Below the pieces are notes generated by a model. It searched no databases and was not told where the DNA came from. It was given only the letters and a program-made list of their open reading frames with translations. Positions 1-11,034 of a DNA stretch of 64,000 nt are shown one piece after another; position 1 is the first letter of the stretch; each line of letters starts with the position of its first letter. Made by a program: the position numbers and the translations under genes. Source of the stretch: Deroplatys truncata (Eukaryota > Arthropoda > Insecta > Mantodea > Mantidae); assembly GCA_030765065.1 (NCBI GenBank), contig CM060984.1, positions 106,001,488-106,065,487 on the forward strand, in the 5' to 3' direction.

Positions 1-213
1 AAACTTGTTATTCTCACAGCTCTTACATTATTAAGTTACCTAATGCATTCACATATAATTATTGAACATATTTACAATAATATAAGCATTTACTGACTGT
101 TACATACATTTTTATAAATTATTACATACATATTGCTTCAAGACGGGCTGTTATTGAATGTACATATTATATAATTTAATTAAAGTTATTCAAGTATTAA
201 AAATACTGCCTCA
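1..213 (-). repeat. LTR-like repeat family C, copy C1 (cut by the window edge)
   Basis: Read on the minus strand this starts TGAGGCAGTATTTTTAA at 213 and matches the first ~210 bases of the copies at 14,934, 27,119 and 58,281, including the shared AGAGCTGTGAGAATAA block. It runs off the left edge, so its end is unseen. The family is interpreted at C2 as an LTR (U3 part here). What is seen is dispersed similarity. The LTR identity is inference. Confidence 0.75.
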
Positions 214-1060
214 AAGGGCGGAAATTGTAGTAAAAGAAGGAGCTTCCATTAATGACAATTGTACCCACTATAAATGTTGAATATTAAGACTAAATCAGTG
301 TACAAAATTAATCAAAAATGCACAGGAAGTCATAGTGGATAAATAGCAACAGGATCATTAGCAACAAATAAATTTTTTCCATATACACAGTTGCCTAAAG
401 TGTAAAGTATTCCTTCCTGATTTCATTTGTTTCTGGCCGTAAATTTGGTACATACTTTTGAAGATTTCATATTATCATATAAAAGGATTTCACTGCCCTT
501 CTGGAATTGAGGAAACAACAGAACATTATTATTTAAATTTTCCTCGGTACGTGTACACAAGATATATTTGAAACTTAATTTAAACCATTTTAATAGAGAA
601 TTCATAAAACCATTGCATAAAATGTTTAGTAGAAGGTGTTTGTTACAAGTATTCTGTAAACTTTTTTCACCGCATCCACCGAGCATTGTGAAATGCAAAT
701 AATTACACCAACTTAATTATTTCTAAATTATAAAACAGAAAACCTAATATACAAGTTGTAAAATTGCGTATAATATGTGGAATAAATGAAAAAATACTTT
801 TGAGGGTCAGTGCAAAGTTTTTCAACCAAATCAGTTTAAAATTTGCATATGTAGAGCATTTTGAGCATGGAAGAATACTAAAAAAAAATTTCGAGAAACA
901 AAGGTTTAAAGTGGGCGTGCCTATTTATAAGTATGTGCTTGTCTATTTGTAGTTCCAGTTAAATGCGCACAGTGAAAAGACAACTGTATTTTCTTAAAGT
1001 TCAAATTTATATTATTTTTTTATGAAAAATTTAACTTTTTATTTTTTTACAACTTTGGAA
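214..1060. other. Unassigned AT-rich stretch
   Basis: No recognised gene, repeat or RNA. Open frames of 60-90 codons on either strand (for example 423-698 minus) show no known motif and are expected by chance in DNA of this composition. Confidence 0.5.
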
Positions 1061-1066
1061 ACATTT

Positions 1067-1395
1067 TACAGATGAAATTAATTGTTCTTTCACACAAGCC
1101 GTGTGTTGGACAGGGATGGAAGGGTAGAATCAGATGACTGAAAAATTCAATGCCATAGCCGGGATTTGAACCACGGATCTCCCGGTCTCCGTCCGGTTGC
1201 TCTAACCACTGAGCTACCATGGCAACATGCCGGCACGTCATTAAATTCTCCAGCTGATTCTCATTTTTCCCGGTATACCACAAGGAGATCTCAAATTGTA
1301 TTGAGATGTCATACCCCAATGGCGACTTACATTCTTTGTAAGTACTTTAAGTTCCGGGCTTTATAGTTACAACCACTATTAGGTCAATTAATGAA
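1067..1395 (-). repeat. S1 repeat with internal tRNA-like pol III promoter, left copy
   Basis: On the minus strand a tRNA-like segment (about 1,225-1,150) carries an A-box-like GGTAGCTCAGTGGTTAGAG and a B box GGTTCAAATCC. It is followed by a 3' module ending in GAACAATTAATTTCAT. Unlike an ordinary SINE, about 170-210 bases upstream of the A box (to ~1,395) are also part of the repeated unit, because the same sequence recurs at 1,521-1,690, 30,909-31,040 and 53,270-53,440. It forms the left arm of the foldback at 1,125-1,789. No TSD was identified. Confidence 0.75.
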
Positions 1396-1789
1396 ATTAA
1401 TTGTTCTTTCACACAAGCCGTGTACTGGACAGGGTTAGGCATTGAATTTTTCAGTCATCTGATTCTACCTTTCCAACCCTGTCCAGTACACGGCTTGTGT
1501 GAAAGAACAATTAATTTCATTAATTGACCTAATAGTGGTTATAACTATAAAGCCCGGGGACTTAAAGTACTTACAAAGAATGTAAGTCGCCATTGGGGTA
1601 TGACATCTCAATACAATTTGAGATCTCCTTGTGGTATACCGGGAAAAGGGCGAATCAGCTGGAGAATTTAATGGCGTATCGGCATGTTGCCATGGTAGCT
1701 CAGTGGTTAGAGCAACCGGACGGAGATCGGAAGATCCGTGGTTCAAATCGCGGCTATGGCATTGAATTTTTCAGTCATCTGATTCTACC
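1125..1789. repeat. Large foldback (inverted repeat, ~310-bp arms)
   Basis: Bases 1,125-1,434 and 1,477-1,789 are inverted complements of one another with roughly a dozen mismatches by eye, separated by 42 bases. Each arm contains a whole S1 unit. A transcript would form a ~310-bp hairpin. Confidence 0.85.
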
Positions 1790-1797
1790 TTTCCATT
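1521..1797 (+). repeat. S1 repeat, right copy
   Basis: Plus-strand copy of the unit at 1,067-1,395. The upstream module is at 1,521-1,690 and the tRNA-like part at about 1,690-1,765 (A box GGTAGCTCAGTGGTTAGAG, B box GGTTCAAATCG). The 3' module begins GGCATTGAATTTTTCAGTC. A separate 3' module precedes it at 1,437-1,520, so the locus holds partial and complete units in opposite orientations. Confidence 0.75.
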
Positions 1798-1799
1798 TC

Positions 1800-2454
1800 A
1801 GAGATGCATTGCCCTTAGTGCAAAATTCACGTTATGAGGTCCCATGAATAAAACACACTATTTTAAGAGGCTCAAGGTGCATTGATGTCTTCTCGTGTAA
1901 GTAATCAAAACAGGAAATGCGAGACAATTTCAAAACCTCATGCTCATGTTGGGCACCGTTTAATCGTGATTAATCGGTAGTTGTTATTTTAATGTTATTT
2001 GCCAAAGTCGTTTACTAGCATCGGTTACGTTTTATCATGACACTAAAATATCGATTAAAAGATCGCTTTATATGCAGTTTTGTTTTCGATTAACGTTCTG
2101 ACATGGGATCTGGCTATCGAGATTGCTCGATTGTTATGGATGTTATTCCGGTAATTTCAGGCGGATAATTGCTATTGTAATAGCCACTCGTTTCGGAAAC
2201 TTCTTTTTAAAATATAACGTATGAAATACTAATGCATGGATCATGTTTGCACGCTGAAAATGGCTTCCCTGCAGCGGTTCTCTTGTTACTTAGTGTAAGT
2301 GCCATTCATTGCGTGTTGTTCTCCTTTTAGCTTATTTATTATCAACCGATTATCAGAAAACGGAGGAAGATTTAGGATTTTGGCGCATATTTCTCTATTG
2401 TGTTTTGAAATCTTCAGAAAGAAGGTGTAAAATTGAGACCACAGATGATAACAG
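1800..2454. other. Unassigned stretch
   Basis: No recognised gene or repeat. Composition is less AT-rich than the flanks. No open frame of note. Confidence 0.4.
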
Positions 2455-2735
2455 ATCCGGTTCATTCGGTCGGAAATAGACGGGGTCCCTAACGTCTCAG
2501 GATATTATATCCTGAAGCCTAGAATAACCCCAAAGGCCTCTTTCTTCCCTTTAGAGCTCTCTGAGAGCCAAAAGGGGATAGGAAATTTCTGGAATTATAT
2601 AATTTATAACAGCATTTGCTACCGACAAGTAAAAGCCTCGAAAAAATCCAAGGCCAGAGTGGCCGGCACAACGGGAATCGAACCCGAGACCTCCCGAATG
2701 CAAGCCTTGCATATTATCATGTAGACATTTCACTC
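2455..2735 (-). repeat. S2 tRNA-derived SINE fragment
   Basis: The minus strand reads CTTGCATTCGGGAGGTCTC then GGGTTCGATTCCCGTTGTG, a tRNA-like B-box segment, followed by GCCACTCTGGCCTTGG. The far end shares GGGGTCCCTAACG with the S2 copy at 28,830. Truncated relative to the ~480-bp copies at 26,250 and 28,755. Confidence 0.65.
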
Positions 2736-3645
2736 GTAAATGAGTAGAGTTACACATAAAGGGGTAAGCATTCGGTTACTTATTTGGGGATGACAGGAAA
2801 GTAAGTAGAATACATTTTCTGAGAAATAAAATGAACTATCTTATTTGTTTAAGGGTAGACTAAATGGAGAAAATAACAAAAAATTGCATTACACTTTTTT
2901 GTATTGTCTTATGAATAGGAAGTTTCTCTTTAATTTGATACATATTTTATCGTTTTAAGTAAAATACTTATGTTTTAAATATACTTTTAAAATGGTACTG
3001 CATGTGCCGTTTTGTAGTTATATTCTGCACCAATTCACAGAAAGAACAACTCCTATACTTAAGAGTATACAGGTAGATTTTATCTCATCTACTAGGGGAA
3101 GGTTTATTCCGAAAATTGGCACTACTTATAAATATGGAAGCTTCCGTATATCCAAGGAATGCGAGTTTTTCTTTGTAAATATATATGTACATGCGTTTTT
3201 TCCCTTTAGTTTTACTTTAAAAACCCTTTTTCTTTTCCTGTGAAATCTTCTCATATAAATGAGCCTTTTTCTAGGATCTGCTGAAGATAATTAAATGCAT
3301 CCCAGATATATCCCAATGTTGTTACTGGTCTGGTTACTGGTTAATGATTTGGTGTTAATAAAATGGTTAGTTATATTGTAAATCACGTAATTGCTGAGAA
3401 AGGTTACTAAACATTAGTGATACCACTATTTCTCGATACTCGTTATTCACTTTTTAAAAAGCTGTAAAGGCGATATTTTGTACATTGAATTAGTTTTTAT
3501 TAATAGTTTCCTGTGTATAAATGCATGTAACCAATTTTGTATTGTATGCTAATTCCTGAATTGTTGTTGTATGACATTCTCCAATTGGTAGCAAATTGTT
3601 TCATTTTGATAATGCCACAGGTTATATATCCCTATTGTTAGTCAA
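2736..3645. other. Unassigned AT-rich stretch
   Basis: Nothing recognised. The 83-codon frame at 2,992-3,243 has no motif and no support. Confidence 0.4.
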
Positions 3646-3646
3646 G

Positions 3647-3647
<1 letters not shown>

Positions 3648-3677
<30 letters not shown>
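3648..3677. repeat. (AAT)n microsatellite
   Basis: About ten tandem AAT units ending in ATATATTT. Confidence 0.95.
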
Positions 3678-3892
3678 TATTTCCTTCCCTTTTTATGTAA
3701 ATACATTTTGTGCTGAAAACATTCCTTTAAAGGCTTTTCTATCCATAGAAAACCAAATACTAGTAATGTTTATTTATTCTTCAATCTTTAAAATATAAAT
3801 AAATTATTATTATCGTAGATGAAAATAAGAGTTAAAATAATGTGTGCGTTTCACTGTTCTACCACCATTCACAACTACCACATAACGTATAT

Positions 3893-3896
3893 ATAT
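3893..3896. repeat. Target-site duplication of the Gypsy element (left)
   Basis: ATAT directly outside the left LTR, matched by ATAT at 12,982-12,985 outside the right LTR. A 4-bp duplication is usual for Ty3/Gypsy integrases. The site lies in a TA-rich run, so the exact phase has slight uncertainty. Confidence 0.8.
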
Positions 3897-4414
3897 TGTC
3901 GCATCCCCCGTCTCTAAATAAGCATAAAAATATCATCACACTCGCTTTGCTGCAAGAGGATTTCAAACCGAAACGCAACACTACAGATTAAATCCTACCG
4001 GGGAGGACATATTAAGAAGTTAACCCTAAATCCTAGCGCAAATTCAGGAAGGAAAGGCGAAGGAGCAAAGCACAACACGTAAATAACCAACCTTCACATT
4101 ATCCAACTTTAATAATGCTTAAAAATAACAGTACAATACCTTGTTAATGGAGCCATCTTCTTTGCTGACCACCGGAGAGACAGGCTGAAAACACTTCCTT
4201 CCTCTTGGACTCCAAACCCGGTTCTCACCCCACGCTAATGGCTACACAAGCTACCCTGGCATGTCACTGTTTACCCCCACCCCAACTTATGCTAACGAAC
4301 CGCTCAAAACCTGTTTATCCCTCTAGAACAATTTAAATACAGCCACGAATCCTTACTAATAGCGTCACATCCGACCAGCTCATATTGAGTAATGTAAAAC
4401 GTACATGTGCCACA
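3897..4414 (-). repeat. 3' LTR of the Gypsy element
   Basis: 518 bp. Minus strand begins TGTGGCACATGTACG and ends GGGATGCGACA. Identical by eye to 12,464-12,981. A possible variant polyadenylation signal ATTAAA lies on the minus strand at 4,113-4,108. No clear TATA box was found. Confidence 0.95.
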
Positions 4415-4421
4415 TCTCTCC
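4415..4421 (-). other. Short purine run, candidate polypurine tract
   Basis: GGAGAGA on the minus strand directly against the 3' LTR, where the plus-strand primer is expected. It is shorter than typical tracts, so the assignment rests mainly on position. Confidence 0.45.
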
Positions 4422-6390
4422 GGGGTCTGCCAAGATTGATGTCCGCATCAATTGCTACAACAAATTAACATACAATACAGAATTTTTTCTGACAAAACAT
4501 TTTTGTACCGTGACAACACTTGGTTAACATAGTTATGTTGGTTCCTTGTACAGGTTTTTTTTTTGTGTTTAGTTTAGTTTACAGTATTATATATATAATG
4601 TAGATATAAAGTTAAAGCAGTCACTTAGGGAGTCTGATCACCAGGAGGTACATAATGACGAAAAACACTGAATAAACTATATTCACTGTTAAAGTTTGTA
4701 TTAGGGTTCCGCACACACTCTATCACTTTCACTGCCTCGCCCACAAACAATAGTTAAATGTGCCACTAACTGTAGGGTAGGTAAATGTCCCACCTGCGAC
4801 GAGAAATTCAATTTTATTTTCTATGCAGAGGTGAAACCTTAAGGTAAGGATTATCGGTGCTTCCCACCTTGCCATGAAAGCCGCAATTAAAGTCCTGCAG
4901 CAACGATCTTTAAGGGTTAGTTACCTGTCAATCCTACCCTTCGATGAGGTCAGTTTATAAGGCACATAACATGGCGCCAGGCATCGACGAAGCTGTGTCA
5001 TATGGGGGCCACCCCTATGGCCGACGACTGCAACGATGAAGCAGAAACAGAGGCAACCAGTACCTCAGCTATTCTTGTGGCATGTTTACGGACCCATTTA
5101 ATTGTGTGGTGAACGCTCCCCATGATATGCATTGCTTAAACATTAACTCAAGTGCAAATAAGTAAAGAGCACGAACCTGTTAATTACAAAAATTACTCAT
5201 TGTTAGCCATGTCCCAAAACAAGGATGTGTCAGTACAAAATATAATACAAAGCATATTACATAATCCCCTTATGGTGAGAAAACTTACTAAATATCTTAA
5301 CACAGAATTTACAAAATTACAATATACTGATAACCTCAAAATTACAAAATATCACTATGCCTATTAAAATGTTTATCCTACGTGATCACTTACAAAGGGT
5401 ACCCTAAATTACAATGCATATTGAATCAATGCCTAGGTCTTTATAGATGTGCACATCTAGTCTTAATCATCCCAATTAAAACTGTTATTAAAATTGGCTA
5501 TGATTAATATCATTAGTCATTAAACCTCGAGGTAAGCCCGCATTAAAATCATCATCATAAATACCACCTCTACTCCCAATGAATTCTAGCACACATGCTG
5601 CATGCCTTCAAAACATGCACTGATAATGTATAATACTGTCATATCAAATACTACCATATACCAAAGTTTAATTACCGACATATCAAATTTAGTATACTAC
5701 ACTAGTCCAATGCTAAGTACTACACCCCGTTAACAAGCTATTCATCACAATATCTAGAAGAGATGGAGATCAGGGTTGCCAATATTCTGTCCTGAAACAT
5801 TCTCAAAAACAGAAATCAACCTATGGTACATGTAAGTCAATAGCCCAAATTCACAATGTTATCATATCATTGCCAAAACTATGATTACATCACTAATGCA
5901 TCACTATCATCGTAAACAAATATAATCGAATATTGGAGAACACACTGCGGCACTTTCACCAACATGAAGTATCACATACCTTAGCGGCTGCATACTGCAC
6001 TTTCGCTAGGCGAAATTCACACTGCAAGGGCAACGGGTACACAACGGCAATCCCGCCGAGCTGCACTGTCACTGAAACAATTCTAATACTTCCGAATACC
6101 ATAATGGGTACACTTCGGCAACACCATTATACATCAATACAATATGTCAGGTCCGGCGAGGGTATAAGAATTTGTCACAATTTATGAATAACATAATACC
6201 TGTCAGGGGTAACAATCAAGAAGTTTAGATTTATAAATATCACGTCCGTCTTATTATTAAACTTTATGTAGAGTTAACCCAGAACACAAAAGATTTGACA
6301 TATAGGAAACGGGTGTAGCATCCAAAATAATGTAAATTAAAAATCTATACATCATTACATTTATCATAAGCGGCAAAGGATCAAACAAAT
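4422..6390 (-). other. Long 3' non-coding region of the Gypsy element
   Basis: About 2 kb between the Gag-Pol stop codon and the 3' LTR. No minus-strand frame of 60 codons or more, and no envelope-like signal peptide, furin site or membrane segment. The plus-strand frames at 5,152-5,367 and 5,933-6,187 have no motif. Confidence 0.75.
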
Positions 6391-9300
6391 TCACAATCTA
6401 TAAGGTCCTACTGGATCATAATAGGGATACAAACGTGACACATGTACTGATTGTTCCTTAACTCTTGGAGCATGGGGTCGTTTGACAACGTAGGTCACAG
6501 GTGTAATCTGCCTAACAATTTCATAAGGTCCAAAATATCTGTGCAATAATTTGGTACATTTCCCCTTTTTCCTTACTGGGGTGAAGACTTTAACCCATTG
6601 ACCCACTGAAAACTCAACATCTCTGTGTTTCTTATCATATCTTTCTTTCTGCCGAATCTGTTGCTGATTTATATTAAGTATAGCCACTTCACGAGCTTTC
6701 AGAATATCCTTCAGGGTTTGTCGAACGAAGAGATCATTGGAAGTAGCTTGGAGCTGCACTTGATTTGGCAGAGCAGGTTCACGTCCATAAATCAAATAGA
6801 ATGGGGAAAATTTAGTTGTCTCCTGAACAGAAGAGTTGTATGAAAATATGACATATGGCAAGACTACATCCCAATTCCTTTGATTTCCATCAACAAAATG
6901 GCTCAACATATTTAACAATGTCTGATTAACCCTCTCAGTAAGGCCGTTACACGAAGGGTGATACGAACTAGTGAAATTTGGGGACACCGACAAAGACTTT
7001 AAAAGTTCTTGAGTAACTTGGCTTAGAAAAACTGAACCACGATCAGATAGCAAAGTTGCAGGCGCTCCATGTCTGCAAATAATTTGGTGTAAAATAAATT
7101 TAGCAACATGAGGAATAGTAGCCAAAGAAAGAGGTGCAGCTTCAACCCAACGAGAAGCATACTCTGTGGCAACAATAATGTGTCTGTGGCCTGAATTTGA
7201 ACGAGGGAGAGGACCTAACAAATCTATACCCCAACGTTCACCAATGAAGTTAACCGGAATAGGTTGTAGAAGACCAGCAGGTTTCTGATTCTTGGGACCT
7301 TTTCTCGACTGGCAACTGGGACATGTCCGAACAAAATGCTCAATAGATTTCTTCATTCCAACCCAATAGTATCTCGAATTAATTTTGTTGAAAGTTTTCG
7401 AAAATCCTAAATGGCCAGACAAAGGGTCATCATGGCAGGAAGACAAAATTTCATGCTTAAGTGATTCAGGTATAACAAGTAAATGTAGGGGACCAGTAGA
7501 GCCAGCATTTTTCCTATACAACACATCAGATTTAAGCACGTACGTGGAAGCTTGTCGTTGAACTTTGGGAGAAGCTAACTGAGGATCCTTAAGGGCATTA
7601 ATGATAGGTAAAAGAAGCGGATCAGCTTTCTGTTTATCCGCAACTTCGATAGGAGAAAGCAAACAAGTAATAAGTTCATCTAACTGCTCAAGTTGTTCTG
7701 GTTCAGGCTGTGAAACTGGAAATCTAGAAAGTGCATCAGCATCATTATGTTTCTTCCCAGATTTGTAAGAAATAGTATAGTCGAATTCTTGTAGTTTAAG
7801 ACTCCACCGAGCCAGGCGTCCTGTCAAATCCTTTAAGTTATTCAGGTAACAAAGAGAATGATGGTCTGACACAATATGAACTTTGTATCCAAAGACAAAA
7901 TTTCTAAAATGAGTGAGACCAAAAACAATGGCCAAAAGTTCAAGTTCGGGGACAGCATAATTCTTTTCACATTTTGAGAGGGTCCTAGAAGCATATGCAA
8001 TAGGGCGCAAATTATCTTCAACTCTTTGTAGTAAAACACATCCAAGACCAAGTCCACTAGCATCTGTATGTAATTCGGTATATGCGCCAGGTGTATAATG
8101 AGCCAAGACAGGTGCAGAAGTTAGATAATCCTTCAACTTTAGAAATGCCCATTGTTGATCATAACCCCATACAAAATCTACATTTTTCCTAGTCAACTGA
8201 ATCAGGGGTTGAGCAATTTTGGAGTAATCCTTCACAAATTTCCTGTAAAAATTAAAAAGACCCAAAACTTTCCAGATATCTCTAATACTCTTTGGTTTCG
8301 GGAGTTGCTGAATAACTTTGACCTTGTCAGAATCAGCGGAAATGCCCTCTTCTGATACTTCAAATCCTAATAGTTTAATCTTATCCATAGCGAAAAAACA
8401 TTTAGCAGGTTTAAGTTTGAAATTGTGTGAAGCCAAACGTTGAAAAACAGCCTCCAAATTGTATAAGAGCTCCTCAAATGTTTTAGCAAATACAACAATA
8501 TCATCCAGATAAACTAAAGCTTTCTTAAATTTCAAATCACCTAATAGCTTTTCAGCAATATAACTGAAGAATCTGGGAGCGTTTGCAAGGCCAAAAGAAA
8601 GTCTTTCAAATTCATACTGTCCTTCATGAGTGACAAAAGTAGTGTATTTCTTACTACTTTCAGCAATGGGAACCTGAAAATAAGCTGACAATAAATCTAA
8701 TGAAGCAAACCATTTGGCTTCACCCAGGTAACTGAGTAAGTCATCAATGAGTGGCAATGGGAACGAAGTAGTTTCACTTATAGCGTTTAGCCTCCTGTAG
8801 TCGACACAGAACCTCATGGAATTATCTTTTTTCTTAACTAAAACCACAGGGGAGCTCCAAGAAGACTGAGAATCTCTAATTATGCCTGCATCTTTCATTT
8901 CTTGCACTTGTTGAGAAATAGTTTCTTTTTGTTTATGTGGTACTCTATATGGGCGTTGTTTAATAGGTTTGGGATCAGTGACCTTAATTTCGAATTCAGC
9001 TACATCAGTAGTGCCTAAATCCTGAAGAGAAGTAGCAAAAACATGTGAATATTTCAGTAGCAAGGTATGCAAATGACCACGTTGATCAGGGCTTAACTTA
9101 CAACTTACGTTCCAATCAAAGTTAGAAGCTTTCAAAGTTGCAACATCGCTAGAAGAAACAGAATTACTTTGTATTAAAGCTACATCATGAGCATTTGCAA
9201 GCACAGTTCTTGCAAATAATGTTTGAGGTACAGCTGAATTATTATGAACAGGGATAGTATAAGTTTCGGCCGAGTGACACACAACAGGTGGGATCATAAG

Positions 9301-11034
9301 ATTCTTTTTGTTCATTATGCTAACTGATGGTTCGAACATCACGTCATTAGTAATAACAGCAGTTGGCTGCACTGACACATAACAGGTTGAGAAAGGTGGA
9401 ATTCTAACATCTTCAGTCACTGAAATTTTGTTAGGCACAATAGCATCATTATCATCATTCAAAGGGCTGACAGCAATGTCTGCAAAGGGGCCTCTAGTTG
9501 TTACAGAGATGGAAATAGTAATACTATGATCCTTAACTTGAAGTGAAACACAATTTTGAGCATAATTAATCACAGCATCATGTGCAGTCAAAAAATCATT
9601 TCCAAGAATAAAGTCGTGAGCTAAGTCCTTAACCACTAACACATCTTCCTGAAAATGTGTATCACAAATTACAAAATCCAAGATGGTATGATAGGGAGCA
9701 TCCAATAATTTGTTGCCTGCAGTTTTAAGCAAAATTTCAACAGGTTGCAATTTTGAAACATCTGTAACATGTATAGCATTCACAATACTAATAGCACTTC
9801 CTGTATCTAACAAAATAAACATTTCTTTAGCATCAATGTGCCCAGGCACCTGCAAAATTTGACCTGAAAGAGAAGATATATTATTTAAATTAGGAGTAGG
9901 CACAGTATGTTGAGTTGTTACCTTTAAGTCACATCGTCTGGGGCTCGGCGCTGCTCGTTTTTTTGGATGTGTCGAATTCATTCTGCAGTAGCGAGCAATA
10001 TGCCCCCTCCTGTTACAGTTATAACATATAACTGAGGAACCTTGTCTATCATTGCATCCATCGTACCTGCCATTTGATGACCTCTGCCTGTTGTCCTGGC
10101 GATAACCAGCACGATCAACAACTTCAAATGGTCTCTGATGTATTGAATGCACAGACTGTAACTGAGTAACTTGGGTTGACAATTGTTCGACCTTTTTACA
10201 TAGCAAAGAAATAGGGTCTGGTGCATTAACTGATGTTGCACTAGGTATTGTAGTTGGTGACATCACAGAGCCTGCCACAACAGATGACACAGAGGGAGAA
10301 GAGTGCCCCACAATTTGTGAATGAATTATTCCCGGGGTCTGAGCAAGAGCTAATTGTTGTCTGTGAGTGGTATAGAAGTCAGCTTTGTCAACTCTTTTAA
10401 TAATCTGTAGCACCTCATCAACAGTTTGAGGGTTCAAAGGTAACAGTGCCTGAACATAAGTGGCTTTCAAGCCCTTGAGCAAGTTCTTTATTTGCTCCGC
10501 CTGTGTCATTGCTGGGTTTACCTGATCACATAGGGATAAAACATCGTAAACATAATCCAGAACTAATTCACTGTCAAGTTGAATACGTTGCCTGAGCTTA
10601 ATTTCTAACAGCTCCTCCTGGTGGGACATTTGAAAAGCTGACAAGAACTGAGAGACAAGGAAATTCCAATCATGCTGAGGATGTCTGTGACAAAAAGTTT
10701 GATACCAAATGGCAGCGGTTTCTTTTAAGTAACAGGGGAAAAATTTAAGCTTTTGACCATTATTCCAAGAATTTGCTTTAGCAACCATTTCAAAGTTGCG
10801 AACAAAAGCATTAGCTGGTGTCAGTGTAGGACTTAGAAAAAACATTGGCTCAATCATGGGTTTAGTCACAATAGGTTGCATATTCGCTATAGTAGCTGCA
10901 ACATGATTCTGAATAACAGGAATTAACTGTGCATTCATGTCAATATTACTTGTTGAGGAAGGTAACTCACTATCTTCAGAAACTTCAGAAATAGGCACAT
11001 TTGAACATTGCCTACGTGAACGTCTAGTACACAT
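6391..11034 (-). CDS. Gag-Pol polyprotein of a Ty3/Gypsy retrotransposon
   Basis: One uninterrupted 1,547-codon frame (ATG at 11,034, TGA at 6,393-6,391), so Gag and Pol are made as a fusion with no frameshift or stop between them. Order seen: Gag capsid-like region (~60-220), a low-complexity linker, a CCHC zinc knuckle (C337, C340, H345, C350), and an aspartic protease with DTGS at 410-413. The reverse transcriptase has catalytic D780 and YLDD at 842-845. RNase H has D991, E1032 and D1057. The integrase has an HHCC finger (H1201 or nearby, H1208, C1238, C1241) and a DD35E triad D1271, D1331, E1367, and ends in a GPY/F module at 1501-1504. No chromodomain follows. All key residues are present. 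The protein copies element RNA into DNA and integrates it. RT-integrase order is that of Gypsy rather than Copia. The start is the first ATG of the frame, and the upstream leader has no competing long frame. Confidence 0.97.
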   Translation of the reverse strand: MCTRRSRRQCSNVPISEVSEDSELPSSTSNIDMNAQLIPVIQNHVAATIANMQPIVTKPMIEPMFFLSPTLTPANAFVRNFEMVAKANSWNNGQKLKFFPCYLKETAAIWYQTFCHRHPQHDWNFLVSQFLSAFQMSHQEELLEIKLRQRIQLDSELVLDYVYDVLSLCDQVNPAMTQAEQIKNLLKGLKATYVQALLPLNPQTVDEVLQIIKRVDKADFYTTHRQQLALAQTPGIIHSQIVGHSSPSVSSVVAGSVMSPTTIPSATSVNAPDPISLLCKKVEQLSTQVTQLQSVHSIHQRPFEVVDRAGYRQDNRQRSSNGRYDGCNDRQGSSVICYNCNRRGHIARYCRMNSTHPKKRAAPSPRRCDLKVTTQHTVPTPNLNNISSLSGQILQVPGHIDAKEMFILLDTGSAISIVNAIHVTDVSKLQPVEILLKTAGNKLLDAPYHTILDFVICDTHFQEDVLVVKDLAHDFILGNDFLTAHDAVINYAQNCVSLQVKDHSITISISVTTRGPFADIAVSPLNDDNDAIVPNKISVTEDVRIPPFSTCYVSVQPTAVITNDVMFEPSVSIMNKKNLMIPPVVCHSAETYTIPVHNNSAVPQTLFARTVLANAHDVALIQSNSVSSSDVATLKASNFDWNVSCKLSPDQRGHLHTLLLKYSHVFATSLQDLGTTDVAEFEIKVTDPKPIKQRPYRVPHKQKETISQQVQEMKDAGIIRDSQSSWSSPVVLVKKKDNSMRFCVDYRRLNAISETTSFPLPLIDDLLSYLGEAKWFASLDLLSAYFQVPIAESSKKYTTFVTHEGQYEFERLSFGLANAPRFFSYIAEKLLGDLKFKKALVYLDDIVVFAKTFEELLYNLEAVFQRLASHNFKLKPAKCFFAMDKIKLLGFEVSEEGISADSDKVKVIQQLPKPKSIRDIWKVLGLFNFYRKFVKDYSKIAQPLIQLTRKNVDFVWGYDQQWAFLKLKDYLTSAPVLAHYTPGAYTELHTDASGLGLGCVLLQRVEDNLRPIAYASRTLSKCEKNYAVPELELLAIVFGLTHFRNFVFGYKVHIVSDHHSLCYLNNLKDLTGRLARWSLKLQEFDYTISYKSGKKHNDADALSRFPVSQPEPEQLEQLDELITCLLSPIEVADKQKADPLLLPIINALKDPQLASPKVQRQASTYVLKSDVLYRKNAGSTGPLHLLVIPESLKHEILSSCHDDPLSGHLGFSKTFNKINSRYYWVGMKKSIEHFVRTCPSCQSRKGPKNQKPAGLLQPIPVNFIGERWGIDLLGPLPRSNSGHRHIIVATEYASRWVEAAPLSLATIPHVAKFILHQIICRHGAPATLLSDRGSVFLSQVTQELLKSLSVSPNFTSSYHPSCNGLTERVNQTLLNMLSHFVDGNQRNWDVVLPYVIFSYNSSVQETTKFSPFYLIYGREPALPNQVQLQATSNDLFVRQTLKDILKAREVAILNINQQQIRQKERYDKKHRDVEFSVGQWVKVFTPVRKKGKCTKLLHRYFGPYEIVRQITPVTYVVKRPHAPRVKEQSVHVSRLYPYYDPVGPYRL

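Noticed and set aside
1150-1225. A functional tRNA gene
   Set aside because: A and B boxes are good but no cloverleaf with a 7-bp acceptor stem can be drawn, and the sequence is one copy of a dispersed repeat.
4422-6390. An envelope gene making this an errantivirus-like element
   Set aside because: No frame of useful length on the element strand and no envelope motifs.
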